DNA of 64,000 nt from Cristatella mucedo. Its lineage: Eukaryota; Bryozoa; Phylactolaemata; Cristatellidae. Both the position numbers and the translations under genes were made by a program. The notes under the pieces are model-generated. The model saw only the letters and a list, made by a program, of their open reading frames with translations, searched no databases and was not told where the DNA came from. Every line of letters starts with the position of its first letter. The stretch's first letter is position 1. Location: NCBI GenBank assembly GCA_009760855.2, contig WPIO01000001.1, positions 15,797,001 through 15,861,000 of the forward strand, read 5' to 3'. This document shows positions 39,501 through 46,904 of the stretch, piece by piece.

Positions 39501-40781
39501 TCACATTCGACGATCTATGCTACACAAAAGTGATACAATCACCAGCTGAAGGGGCAAAGTGATTATAAATGGCATCAATGTCAGCTCACACACAGCTGTT
39601 GCCACGGTCATCTTGAGCACCTGTTCTCACAGTTCAGCCATTGGCAGGCATGGTAGAACAAACTCGTGTTACTGCATAAAGCCATATTGAATGTATAACC
39701 ATATGCCTTCTCGTGCCAAGTGATCAGCCGTGCTGAACTCGAGGTAAAGCAGCTCACGCGGAGACCACTAGAGTGTGAGGAGTGGGCAGGCTCGTAGCAC
39801 ATGTGGGTCAACGCAGATAATTCACAGATGGCATTCATAGTCTAGCATGCTCTAGCTGTGCACTTCACAAATCCAACCGAGATAGTAATTCTTTGCTGCC
39901 AGTGGGGGTGGAATTGGTTGGTTAAGTCGCTTAATTTTACATACAAACAAAACAGTGCTGAGGTGCATACATATGGCCATAATTTTCGAATTTAAATCCA
40001 AGAGAACAAACTCGTGTCTGCCTTTGCTAAAGGAACTGTGTTGGTTCCCTATTGACCAGTAGATACAAAGCATAACTCTTACTCTTACCCACGAGGTCTA
40101 CTGTGGCATGTTTCTTTACCACCTAGCAGCACTGCTGAATAAGCAATGTAATGTATCTCCGTCTGTAACGCCACAAAGTCATAAAGACTATGTGGGTGTT
40201 ACGCAGGAGAGTTTTGTATAGCACACTCACAGCCTAAGCGGCTTTCGGTACGCATTCGGTAGCCAACACACTTCGTCTCACGCAACAAAGAGAAAGTGGG
40301 AAGCATAGCAGAGTCAGGAGAGCAGTTGAGGTAGTGAGTAGCATAGAAGTAGCAGTTCAGGACCGCTGAAAAAGATGTGCCATCGTCGGCAGGAGGAGAG
40401 TAGTTGTCGTTGCGTAAGAATTGTGGAAGCGAGTTCCATAGTCAAGGACCTGCAGAGCTAAAGCTTCTGTCGCCAACGGTCTTTAAGCGAAGGAATGGAA
40501 CAGCTAATTTATTGTCCTTACAGGACCTGAGGGTGGGAAGAGGCTGAAACTGGTGCAGCAGTTCAGCTAGGTACACAGGAGCCAAGCCGTGGCGGGCAGC
40601 CTCCTAGTGCCCTCAGGTCTCCTTTGTGATAATAAATATTGCCGAGCTGGTTTGGCCCAGTAGTTAAGGTGCTCGCCCTGATCAGGGTCGTGCTGAGATC
40701 GTGGGCTCGAGCCCTGTGGCATATGTGAAGCGCCTGAATAGAGATTAAGTTCTCTTAGGGCGCTATACAAATGAACTTTAT

Positions 40782-40856
<75 letters not shown>

Positions 40857-43800
40857 CTGTTGCCTTTTTCACTTATGTAACAGTGGCAATATAAGGGCTC
40901 TACAGGTGCTATACTGTGCAACTCGCATACCAAATTCTAGCGCATCGACGATATGTTCTTTCCTGCCGCCATCCTAAGCTGCTACTCACCCCTGCAGTGC
41001 TTACTTCATTGAAATGAAATGCCATTAAGTAACCTAGAGGCCACTCTTAACGAATTTGAGACTCAACACTACCAAGCGACTGTGAGGGCTTTCATTGACG
41101 CCTGTTGAATTGCCAGGTCACCTTTATAGATGTGGCTTGACCCCGGGTGCCTGACACAGCTCACAGCAAAAGCAGTAAATAGGACAAAACCAACTGTGAT
41201 GTCAAACAGAGCCTGGTGCAAAACTTACGCATATTTCAAAATGCCCTCAAGCTTGTTTGTCCAAATAATGACACTTTTGTCAGCAGATCCTGAGGCAAAT
41301 CTCTTTCCATCCTTGGCATAGGCAACACAGTAGACGGTATCCTTGTGACCTTTTAGGGGCTGAACCAAGGAGCCATCTGCCGTGTCATACACAAGGACAC
41401 GGTTTCCTGCTGCCACAATAAGCTGGCTGCCGTCAGGCTTAAAGCACAAATCCCAGATGCTGAAAGATTAAAATGTAAACATTAACTCATTCAGTGTGTG
41501 CTATCCTTTGACAGCAAAAAATACTAGCTGATGTTGTGTGACAGTGGGTCCAGTGCTACTCAAGTGAGACTCTCATTTCTTCTTCTCAACTGGCACATAT
41601 AAGGGAGCCCAATCAATCGCAGCAGATGACACAAAATATAAACCACATTGGTGGCTCGACGGTGGGCTAGCTTCGATGCTGCAACGGCTCAACTATAGGC
41701 CACAGGTGAGGCATGTCCATTAGTGTCAAAGGCTTTGCTAATTACAGCAGAAGCTGCAAGTAAACACCACACTGATTTACCTGCATCTTTTAACAGCCTT
41801 AAAGGCTATCACCAACACTTGCAGTGGCAATTAAGAACTGCCCACCAGGATTCGAACCCATGACCTCGGGGCTGAGGTCGTGAAAAAACCCACCGTACAG
41901 ACATGGTCAATAGCAGCTAGAAGAATCGATCAAGGCAAGTTTCAGGATGGTCTAACTGGTTGTATCATTCTGCATGGTCCAACAGCCAACTTATAATTTG
42001 GATAATTAGTGCCTATAGTATGAAGCCAAAACCAAGGTACATATATGTGCCAGAGCAGTAATAACTGGACAAATGGGGCTGCTGCGGCTAAAAAGAATTT
42101 ACGTGTGCCATGCAGCATCTACAGTTTCTCTTATCTTGTGCTGTTTGGTCTAGCGGTTAAGGTGCTCGCCCCGACCAAGGTCTGACTGAAGTCGTGGGCT
42201 CGAGCCCTGAGGCATGTGTGAAGCGCCTGAATAGAGATTAAGTTCTCTTGGGGCGCTATATAAATGAATTATATATATATATATATATTCACTGACACAC
42301 ACAAATAAGTAAATAATCACATGAAAAAAATAACTATTCACTAAATTGCTCACAGCACTGACGTGCTGTTACCAAGTCATGGCCTCAATTAGGCATTGCA
42401 GCCGAGCAAGAGCAACAAACCATCATTCTCGACCTCTGCAAAGCCGACAGAACATCAATAACAAGGCCTTTGCATTAACGCTCTGCAAATCTAAGGTGAA
42501 AGTTTCCCGACCCAGGCTAATACACACCAACCACCATCCAAGAATCCAAGAGTCCGAGAGGCATGGTATTCGAGCTAGATGAATTGGTTTATCGAGACAA
42601 CAATCACGAAAACTAATGCCAACATTCAGCATGTCAAGGAGAAATGGTAAATTCTATCGGAAGTTAGAACGTTTTCGGTTTCTATTTCGAAGTACGTGGA
42701 CGGAATAAAGGTTATCACCCTCTGATAGCCGCTCACCCAACTGCTGACTGGCTTTCCTTAGCGCCCTGTGGTAAGACACATAGCATAGGGTGCATGGGTA
42801 CAAGCACTTGCTGCTGCAATCTGCTCTCGTTTGTTGGTTATTAAGCGAAAGAGCAGCCAATACGGATTCAAGTTGAGAGTGGTGACTTCACACACATGAC
42901 ATTGTTCTATGGCCGATCTGAAACCTCTGTCTGCCAATCGGTGTCTTGCAAAATCCAGAATGCTTACGAAGAAAACACACTGGTGGATTGGCCTTATTAC
43001 CACCACAATCCTTGCCAGCAGAGGTCTGATTTTTAAGGTGCTGTGAAGTATATTTTGAACATTATCGTGCGATAAAACATGCATTGTGAATCGCTTCGCG
43101 AATCATCTTCAGCTGCCCTCGGCAGCACTGGCTATGACTTATATAGGGAACAGCTGGTCAGCTGTAGAGCATTCAAGGCTCTGACCAGGGAAGTGACCAA
43201 CATGCTCGAGGTCTGGGTTGTGGAAGTTTTGACTAAATCGTCAACAATTTGTGAGCTATTGTTGAAATAGAATTCCTAAAACCATTGTCCTAAGACAAAT
43301 GTTTGGACAGATCTTTAGGAAACCATGTCAGATAGGAATTGAGGAGCTTGAGAGGGCTTTTAAAATTGTATACTCTGCGATTGGATGCCAGAAGCACATT
43401 GAACTAGCAATAGCATCAGTGCATTAAATGGTCAATGCTATGCAATGCTTCCGGGTTAGTATGATCAGTCCTAAAGGATATCACACTTCTCATACCATTC
43501 ACAGCCTATAGCCGATTTAAGCAGCCTCTCATATGGCTATGGTGCAACAATAACTAGAGTTCACCGACACTCGTGTACAGTACAAACAGATAACTTGAGC
43601 ACGACCATGGCATGACGTCCACTAATACAGCTCTTGATTTTGAATATATTGGACTTCTTCACGACATTCCCTTGAGATCGGTCTGTGAATTGCAGTAATG
43701 GTTTTCATACGAGTGCTCACGTGGCTCAATCTATGTGCACACATATCGCATAGATTACTAACTCATTATGGAGGACAGCTCTTCAGAACTTGAATATCTT

Positions 43801-45350
43801 AACTGTGTATCAAATCAAACAAGTGATTGTTTATCAAGCAACAAAATTCATGCTGTGATGCAAGAAAAAATTGCATGTGGTACTCCATAATCCTATTTGC
43901 TGATGGTCTGGTCTAAACAGCAGCTGTCCAAAGTTCAAAATCCCTTCAAAAAATCAGCGCCGTAAATAACGTGCTAAGTATGCTGCATGCAGCTTGCAGG
44001 GCATGCTCTTTTCCGAGTATTTCTTTTGGCAAAAAGGAATGCAGCTCAGGAGTAGAACAAATGCAGAAGCACGGGTGTCATCTGTTAACAATGAGCAGCT
44101 GAAAACCGAACAATAAGACCCATGGCTCAGCAGCTTAAAAGAAGCAAGACCCAGCAGTACAAACACACCCCTTGGCATACAAAACTTCTACCGACATTTT
44201 TTTAATGAAGGTCATGGAAATTGATCAACAGTACGCGGCGGCAAGCACGCTAATGTGTTTTTTATCACAAGCGGTATCTTAACACACAGCGACAAGCAAG
44301 CATTATGGTGCTATCCTTGTACTGTCGGGCAGTCTCACTAAGAAGCCGCCATGGTCTACTCCGGATTTTAAAGGGCTGCCTCGGAAGAGACTATATAAAT
44401 TACGGGGTCAAGAGTCCCGAGGTCAGCTATGAAATGCAACTGCAATGGCTGGTGTTTTTCCTTATACTCAGTTGCTCAGTATTCGGTATGTTTCAATTTA
44501 AACTTTGCTTGCCTTACGGAAAAGTCTATGATGCCAGGCTTGCCAGCACGTTACGCTTACAGATTCAAAAGCATGCGTAACTAAAAGACTCCACAATCCT
44601 ACTACGGCTACAACGCAGAAGAAACGAGCAGTCCGCTGGTGTCATTTTACGCGAGAGGAAACAATCTCTTCCACAGCGTAATACCGGTCTGGCCACTGTC
44701 AATCATATCCGGGCATTCTTTTAGCCTTGATTCTTTTATCTAAAAGAATATGCTTTTATATATTAACCTTCCGTGGGAGGTTTCTTCGTCTATCTCTGTT
44801 CCAGTCCTCTCGTAAGTCATTGAGCTATCATGGTCATATTACCGTGCCAAAAGAGCTATTCGGTGCTCCACGCTAACATGGCAAATCACACACGTGCAAT
44901 AAAAAGGACGCGTAATTCCGCGTCCTTGTTCGTGAAACGAATGCGAATGATTCAAAAAAATAAAACTGCAGCTCACTGAGGAGGAGGGAGTATAGCTAGT
45001 AGGCTGCGCATAACTAACATAATCATGCCTTTTTTCTACAATATTCAATAACTGAAAAAGTATCCAAAAAATAAAATAAATCATGCATTACGAGATCACG
45101 CATATAGGTCTGAATATTTGCAATACCCTGCGCCACAGCTCCGGTAGTCAGCGGAGCCGACAGCCAGAGCTTGCATGGCAACGGCTACGCCGTTCGCTCA
45201 CGCTCCCTCCGCCTCGCTTCTTAAGCTTACAGGTGCACCATAAGAATAAATAAAGTAGTCATGCAGCTATTCTCTCTCAGCTATTGCCTACCATTGCTCT
45301 ACTTTATCTTTATCGTGAACTTTGTCGACCCAGGTCGGTATCGCTCTCAT
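12728..45350 (-). CDS. IFT122: Intraflagellar transport protein 122 (IFT-A core), complete gene of 26 coding exons
   Basis: Exons: 45350-45292, 41459-41229, 37208-37132, 37017-36884, 36766-36687, 35039-34964, 34496-34305, 32145-31948, 31862-31719, 31604-31467, 31007-30843, 30750-30631, 28251-28133, 27170-27017, 26539-26378, 25854-25688, 25527-25356, 23291-23189, 20025-19885, 15444-15344, 15094-14991, 14223-14058, 13957-13846, 13748-13540, 13346-13182, 12808-12728. They sum to 3570 nt, which gives 1189 residues plus TGA, close to vertebrate IFT122 (about 1180-1240). Known role: a core subunit of IFT complex A, needed for retrograde transport in cilia and ciliary entry of membrane proteins. Seen: N-terminal WD40 repeats (about residues 20-283), a second propeller region (about 284-540), TPR-like helices (about 570-1000) and C-terminal Cys pairs (CYRC..CVNC; CGSC..CPFC). 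Two introns use GC donors. Every splice phase agrees. Most introns carry LINE or SINE fragments; none interrupts an exon. Confidence 0.96.
13182..13346 (-). CDS. IFT122: IFT122 exon 25
   Basis: It encodes [20 protein letters not shown], then [20 protein letters not shown] and ITQCGSCNR; acceptor TTTTTCAG and donor AGG|GTAAGT. Confidence 0.94.
13540..13748 (-). CDS. IFT122: IFT122 exon 24
   Basis: It encodes [20 protein letters not shown], then a charged linker with a KKK run and [10 protein letters not shown]; acceptor GAATGCAG and donor GAG|GTAAAC. The linker is less conserved, as in other IFT122 proteins. Confidence 0.93.
13846..13957 (-). CDS. IFT122: IFT122 exon 23, first Cys pairs
   Basis: It encodes [20 protein letters not shown] then [14 protein letters not shown]. 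The CYRC and CVNC pairs form a zinc-ribbon-like module; acceptor TCTTACAG and donor G|GTACGT. Confidence 0.95.
14058..14223 (-). CDS. IFT122: IFT122 exon 22
   Basis: It encodes [20 protein letters not shown], then [20 protein letters not shown] and [12 protein letters not shown]; donor GAG|GTAGAT. Confidence 0.95.
14991..15094 (-). CDS. IFT122: IFT122 exon 21
   Basis: It encodes [20 protein letters not shown] then [14 protein letters not shown] plus GT. The donor is GT|GTATCC, chosen over AAG|GTGTAT because only that phase joins exon 22 ([10 protein letters not shown]). Confidence 0.9.
15344..15444 (-). CDS. IFT122: IFT122 exon 20, followed by a GC donor
   Basis: It encodes [20 protein letters not shown] then [13 protein letters not shown]. 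The intron opens GCAAGT directly after ACG; using the nearby GT two bases further would break the frame with exon 21 ([14 protein letters not shown]). Confidence 0.9.
16490..17160 (-). mobile_element. LINE 3' end interrupted by a small repeat, plus second-lineage LINE text
   Basis: 16490-16685 is the reversed LINE tail and UTR (GGTGCCCTCAGAGAACTCAA). 16686-16813 is an insertion. 16814-16980 resumes the LINE C-terminus (reverse of KLKTHL..., KAWNSLP). 16980-17160 resembles the 40395-40600 lineage. Confidence 0.7.
16686..16813 (-). mobile_element. Small repeat inserted in a LINE; related copy at 19471-19545
   Basis: The reverse complement begins CTTTTGAGAAGATG and continues through CATTACCTGCGA and CATGGCTCATCACG; the same blocks, without the central about 60 bp, occur on the plus strand at 19473-19545. 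Confidence 0.65.
17280..18560 (-). mobile_element. LINE fragments, tail to RT, decayed
   Basis: Near 17283 is the reversed tail; 17600-17810 covers the KLVHAYVT linker; 18357-18480 encodes [16 protein letters not shown], the [15 protein letters not shown] motif. Several lineages may be nested. Confidence 0.65.
19471..19545 (+). mobile_element. Second copy of the small repeat
   Basis: TTCTTTTGAGAAGATGAAAC, TTATTACCTGCGACG and ATGGCTCATCACGA match 16686-16813 in reverse complement. Confidence 0.6.
19885..20025 (-). CDS. IFT122: IFT122 exon 19
   Basis: It encodes [20 protein letters not shown] then [20 protein letters not shown] and CLELAA; acceptor TATTTTAG and donor G|GTATGG. Confidence 0.95.
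20026..21210. other. IFT122 intron 18, 5' part, no feature seen
   Basis: No additional exon, RNA gene or recognised repeat was found. Confidence 0.45.
21215..21890 (+). mobile_element. LINE C-terminal domain and tail
   Basis: [40 protein letters not shown], then the tail GTGCTTAGAAAGTGATTTAG and TTATTGTTATTATG. It is antisense to IFT122. Confidence 0.8.
21893..21965 (-). mobile_element. LINE/SINE tail, inverted next to the previous copy
   Basis: CATTTGTGTAGCTCTCTAAG and AACTAAATC are the reversed tail. Together with 21215-21890 it forms a tail-to-tail arrangement. Confidence 0.65.
23189..23291 (-). CDS. IFT122: IFT122 exon 18, followed by a GC donor
   Basis: It encodes [20 protein letters not shown] then [14 protein letters not shown]. 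The exon ends CAG CAG G and the intron opens GCAAGT, not GT; the phase-1 junction with exon 19 (G|CG = Ala, AFHKAG) requires it. Confidence 0.93.
23519..23565. repeat. (CA)n microsatellite
   Basis: An uninterrupted AC run of about 47 bp in IFT122 intron 17. Confidence 0.97.
24250..25098 (+). mobile_element. LINE C-terminal domain and 3' UTR
   Basis: It starts in the linker ([11 protein letters not shown]) and runs through [10 protein letters not shown]-type frames to the tail (TTGCCTAGAAAAAGATTCAG) and TTATTACTATT. Frameshifted and antisense to IFT122. Confidence 0.8.
25356..25527 (-). CDS. IFT122: IFT122 exon 17
   Basis: It encodes [20 protein letters not shown] then [20 protein letters not shown] and DTGHWDE; acceptor TGCTTTGAAG and donor GAG|GTACGA. 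Confidence 0.95.
25688..25854 (-). CDS. IFT122: IFT122 exon 16
   Basis: It encodes [20 protein letters not shown] then [20 protein letters not shown] and GENGW; donor AT|GTGAGT (phase 2). Confidence 0.95.
26378..26539 (-). CDS. IFT122: IFT122 exon 15
   Basis: It encodes [20 protein letters not shown] then [20 protein letters not shown] and RMFEFAK; donor AAG|GTGACT. TPR-like helices. Confidence 0.95.
26847..26915. repeat. (GT)n microsatellite
   Basis: A GT run of nearly 70 bp with a few GC interruptions, in IFT122 intron 14. Confidence 0.95.
27017..27170 (-). CDS. IFT122: IFT122 exon 14
   Basis: It encodes [36 protein letters not shown] and [12 protein letters not shown]. The GAG|GTGCTG donor is weak beyond GT, but the frame and the following ERRKRGE exon fix it. 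Confidence 0.94.
27406..27515. repeat. (TA)n/(CATA)n microsatellite
   Basis: CA, TA and CATA units alternate over about 110 bp in IFT122 intron 13. Confidence 0.95.
28133..28251 (-). CDS. IFT122: IFT122 exon 13
   Basis: It encodes [20 protein letters not shown] then [17 protein letters not shown]; donor AG|GTGAGT (phase 2). It closes the second propeller and leads into the helical repeats. Confidence 0.95.
28480..28560 (-). mobile_element. LINE tail fragment
   Basis: AATAATAATAAGAATAAC, then TATAGTGCCCTAAGAGAACT and TCTTTCTAGGCAC. Confidence 0.7.
28735..29760 (-). mobile_element. LINE reverse-transcriptase fragment, distinct lineage
   Basis: On the minus strand, in broken frames: an [15 protein letters not shown] block, [16 protein letters not shown], then [20 protein letters not shown] and [13 protein letters not shown] (the QGSVLGPLLF motif). 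Sense with IFT122 and inactive. Confidence 0.8.
30235..30300 (+). mobile_element. SINE-A tail fragment
   Basis: GCTTTTCTGCTGCTATATAA then AATGCTGCTGTGTCATC resembles the SINE-A tail. Confidence 0.4.
30631..30750 (-). CDS. IFT122: IFT122 exon 12
   Basis: It encodes [20 protein letters not shown] then [20 protein letters not shown]; acceptor ATTGTAG and donor CAG|GTAATG. Confidence 0.95.
30843..31007 (-). CDS. IFT122: IFT122 exon 11
   Basis: It encodes [20 protein letters not shown] then [20 protein letters not shown] and ELLFQ; acceptor GTTGTAG and donor CAG|GTAGGT. Confidence 0.95.
31467..31604 (-). CDS. IFT122: IFT122 exon 10
   Basis: It encodes [20 protein letters not shown], then [20 protein letters not shown] and GLKNGQ; acceptor TTCGCAG and donor CAG|GTATAA. 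Confidence 0.95.
31719..31862 (-). CDS. IFT122: IFT122 exon 9
   Basis: It encodes [20 protein letters not shown] and [15 protein letters not shown]; acceptor GGAACAG and donor CAG|GTGAGA. Confidence 0.95.
31948..32145 (-). CDS. IFT122: IFT122 exon 8
   Basis: It encodes [20 protein letters not shown] then [20 protein letters not shown] and [11 protein letters not shown]; donor GCG|GTAAGT. This links the first and second propellers. Confidence 0.96.
32797..33330 (-). mobile_element. Two LINE 3' ends in tandem
   Basis: Copy 1 spans 32797-33111: (TAA)n, GCGCCCTCAGAGAACTTAAT, UTR and the start of the C-terminal domain, ending GTGGTCAGGTCAGGGG. Copy 2 starts at once with another (TAA)n at 33112 and repeats the same order, with an internal deletion near 33288. 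Both are sense with IFT122. Confidence 0.85.
33515..33632 (-). mobile_element. SINE-A copy
   Basis: The reverse complement reads CTTAGCTCAGTTATATGATG (A box), GTGTTCAAGTCTTG (B box) and CTAATCCTTTATTGCCCACT (body). Confidence 0.7.
33640..34300. other. IFT122 intron 7, no feature seen
   Basis: No exon or repeat family could be supported here. Confidence 0.4.
34305..34496 (-). CDS. IFT122: IFT122 exon 7
   Basis: It encodes [20 protein letters not shown] through a WD blade ([14 protein letters not shown]) to [16 protein letters not shown]; acceptor TTTGCAG and donor GTG|GTAACG. Confidence 0.96.
34964..35039 (-). CDS. IFT122: IFT122 exon 6
   Basis: It encodes [20 protein letters not shown] then LSGKQ; donor [19 protein letters not shown] is an invariant IFT122 block. 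Confidence 0.95.
35115..35960 (-). mobile_element. LINE C-terminal domain, decayed
   Basis: The reverse complement contains [19 protein letters not shown], [30 protein letters not shown] and the linker near 35700. Confidence 0.8.
35987..36051. repeat. Short tandem repeat, unit about 15 bp
   Basis: GTTCGACATGTTGTA-type units recur about three to four times. Confidence 0.7.
36350..36510 (+). mobile_element. SINE-A, near complete
   Basis: A box GATAGCCCAGGAGATAAGGT, B box GTCGTGGGTTCGAATACTG, body CAGTGGGCGATCCTTTATTG, and tail TCTTCTGCTGCTATATAAAT then GAGGCTGTTAAATAGC. This is the best reference copy of the family here. It lies antisense in IFT122 intron 5. Confidence 0.8.
36687..36766 (-). 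CDS. IFT122: IFT122 exon 5
   Basis: It encodes [20 protein letters not shown] and IEWSPS; acceptor CGTCTAG and donor AA|GTAGGT. It lacks the extra alternative exon found in long human isoforms after this point. Confidence 0.95.
36884..37017 (-). CDS. IFT122: IFT122 exon 4
   Basis: It encodes [18 protein letters not shown], then [18 protein letters not shown]; donor AAG|GTATTC. The LWSPEQKSV block is diagnostic for IFT122. Confidence 0.96.
37132..37208 (-). CDS. IFT122: IFT122 exon 3
   Basis: It encodes [20 protein letters not shown] and ITDFG; the acceptor is TTTTGTAG and the donor G|GTAAGG. The intron to exon 4 is only 114 nt. Confidence 0.95.
37915..37985 (+). mobile_element. SINE-A tail
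   Basis: AAGGCTCTTCTACTGCTATA then CAATGCTGTTTAATCAGC. Confidence 0.6.
38145..38545 (-). mobile_element. LINE 3' end and C-terminal domain
   Basis: (AATAAT)n, TAGCACCTCAGAAAACTTAA, then the reverse of KLK/DLTT and AWNS/NLK blocks to about 38545, where a tandem duplication begins. Confidence 0.75.
38543..38718. repeat. Tandem duplication, period 87 bp
   Basis: AGGCTGGAGCCAGAAAAA begins at 38543 and again at 38630; the two copies differ by one inserted A and one C/A substitution, so the duplication is recent. Confidence 0.92.
39360..39450. repeat. (CT)-rich polypyrimidine tract
   Basis: TCTC and CTCT runs on the plus strand, antisense in IFT122 intron 2. Confidence 0.85.
40395..40600 (-). 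mobile_element. Second LINE lineage, C-terminal end
   Basis: The reverse complement reads [38 protein letters not shown] and LWNSLPQF, the same organisation as the L2-type C-terminus with a different sequence. Confidence 0.7.
40641..40782 (+). mobile_element. SINE-B, near complete
   Basis: A box TTTGGCCCAGTAGTTAAGGT, B box GTGGGCTCGAGCCCTG, then GCGCCTGAATAGAGATTAAG and TTCTCTTAGGGCGCTATACA, the LINE-shared tail, followed by (CA)n(TA)n. Antisense in IFT122 intron 2. Confidence 0.85.
40782..40854. repeat. (CA)n(TA)n microsatellite
   Basis: A compound CA then TA run directly after the SINE-B tail. Confidence 0.95.
41229..41459 (-). CDS. IFT122: IFT122 exon 2, first WD40 repeats
   Basis: The acceptor is ATCTTTCAG and the donor GC|GTAAGT. 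It encodes [20 protein letters not shown] and [20 protein letters not shown], nearly identical to vertebrate IFT122; WD-type endings are VLVYD and VIIWT. Confidence 0.97.
41790..41897 (-). mobile_element. SINE-A copy
   Basis: The reverse complement shows GTCATGGGTTCGAATCC (B box), GGTGGGCAGTTCTTAATTGC (body) and AGCCTTTAAGGCTG. Confidence 0.7.
42131..42290 (+). mobile_element. SINE-B, near complete, with (TA)n tail
   Basis: TTTGGTCTAGCGGTTAAGGT (A box), GTCGTGGGCTCGAGCCCTG (B box), GCGCCTGAATAGAGATTAAG, TTCTCTTGGGGCGCTATATA, then (TA)n. Highly similar to 40641-40782. Confidence 0.85.
42300..45160. other. IFT122 intron 1, mostly unassigned
   Basis: Several short open frames occur on both strands, but none has paired splice sites plus recognisable family sequence. 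A 9-bp stem hairpin lies at 44904-44927. Otherwise no feature is seen. Confidence 0.4.
45292..45350 (-). CDS. IFT122: IFT122 exon 1
   Basis: ATG at 45350-45348 in context CCCAAAATGA opens [19 protein letters not shown] and ends in phase 2 at TG|GTAGGC, completing a Cys with exon 2. This matches the conserved IFT122 N-terminus (MRAVPTW.DKVHD type). Intron 1 is 3.8 kb. Confidence 0.92.
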
Positions 45351-45480
45351 TTTGGGTTTCTGGAATCCGCTTCCGGAGTACACGCACGGAAGTACCAAAG
45401 AGCTCCTGTTGGGATTGTCGCACTCCCGTAGATAGTTGTGTGAGGTCCATCGCCCATTCGACGGGGGACCCATTTTAACG
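45351..45480 (-). promoter_or_regulatory. IFT122: IFT122 5' UTR and proximal promoter region with ETS-like motifs
   Basis: Directly upstream of the IFT122 ATG the minus strand carries CCGGAAGCG (about 45377-45369) and, on the plus strand, ACGGAAGTA (about 45386-45394), both matching the ETS-family core GGAA with flanks common in TATA-less housekeeping promoters. No TATA box was seen. Binding is inferred from motif only. Confidence 0.35.
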
Positions 45481-45789
45481 TCTTTTGAGTATCTTCAACA
45501 GTCACTGCGTCATTAAAGTAATACTACTGTACTGGTGGTACGTACGTTGCTGAGATAGGGCTCTGGCCTGTTGCCATTACCGAGTTCTGCTATGCGTTTA
45601 ATGGCCCTGTTGCTTGCCGTGGGATTGCCAGTGACCCTAAATTCATAGCATTCAGATTGCCGACTATGTCTTTATTTCATGACGGTAATATTTAATATCC
45701 CTTGTTAATTGAATTTTTTGAACTTGGCTTATTGTATGAGGGTTTTACTTACGTAATTGTTGTTGCCAAAGGTTTTCGCCTCGTGCGAC

Positions 45790-45960
45790 TGGTAAGTTGT
45801 GGTTGGCCGATTTCGCGCGAAGTCCGAGGACCGCGCCAAGCATGCAGTAGCGTTTCAGTACCAGCCCAGCGCCGGTGCTCACGCGAGACCCCGTCGCCGC
45901 CTGTGCGCGCGGCCAGGAGTAGGCAATGTGGGCTCTATAACCTAGCGGCTCAGGTAGGTG
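45790..45960. promoter_or_regulatory. CpG-rich patch between IFT122 and RAD54L2
   Basis: This patch is markedly richer in CpG than the surrounding DNA (TTTCGCGCGAAG, GGACCGCGCC, CCGTCGCCGCC, GCGCGCGGCC). It lies about 450 bp upstream of the IFT122 start and about 5.6 kb upstream of the first recognised RAD54L2 exon, so it may contain the RAD54L2 first (non-coding) exon or a shared bidirectional promoter. The first RAD54L2 exon seen starts at an acceptor, which requires a transcribed exon upstream. Confidence 0.35.
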
Positions 45961-46468
45961 TAATTAAGGCGACATCCGTATGTGAGGTGGCACACTCGGT
46001 TTTGGCAGCGTGAGTCTTGAATAGCTCTTAATGTCACCAGCAGCCACTGGACGTGGTTACATGGCATCGCAGCCGCGAATGCGTTCTGTCTGCTCACTAG
46101 TTAATGGAGTATTTCGCATTGGTCTGCCGGCTACTGCTGCTGCAGCAATTGCTCTACAGCTGCATGTCAGAGCTCTCGTTTCTGGCTTTTCTTGATGTCT
46201 GCGTCGTCGTCTCGCGGATTTCCCGTTGATGTCATGCATTTTACCATTTATAAGTGACTATGTATTTTCGTACATAGGCAGCTCTCAGTTGCTTCGTTAC
46301 CACTGCTGTGGCCCTCCTTCCGTACTACCCCCCAATTGTTGCCGATCTCGCTTAGGCGCCGTGACCTTCCATTTCCTGCTTAACTGGAGATAACTTACAT
46401 TGATTAAAAATGCAACCCCTAGAAATCGCATGGGGTGCCACTGTGCTGGCTTTTGAAAAGTGGAACTC

Positions 46469-46530
46469 GTTCGACTGGCAAGAAAGAGAGGAAGAGCTTG
46501 TTCGACTGGCAAGAAAGAGGGAGGGAGGGG
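46469..46530. repeat. Tandem duplication, period 31 bp
   Basis: GTTCGACTGGCAAGAAAGAG occurs at 46469 and 46500 in a purine-rich context. Confidence 0.8.
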
Positions 46531-46904
46531 TGGAACTCACCCATGACCTCGTGCAATTAGTTTTCGCACGACCAGCTTACCAGTCTCTGACACACTGCGT
46601 GTTCAGAATGCCTTCAGGTGCCGTGGTTGGCAGTTTTTATTTTCTTCCTGCCGAGCATCGGTTCCTGGCTACAGGAACCCCTCTGTTACTGTGCTTACGT
46701 TGTTCATTCTGAAGCTTGTATGCGATAGCTTTATTTTACTCTGTTGTGTTACTCGCTTTATTTTAAACCAGTTCTGCGGTACTCACAGGCGATAGCATTG
46801 ACTGCCTTTATCTCAGCAGTTCTGTCCTCACGGTACTGTTAGCCTGTTGTCTGCATAAAGTAAAAGTAAAGGTCAACTGATTTATTTTCAACAACCTCAT
46901 TTGT

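Noticed and set aside
44305-44580. 91-codon plus-strand open frame
   Set aside because: No recognisable domain and located in IFT122 intron 1 antisense; not supportable as a gene.
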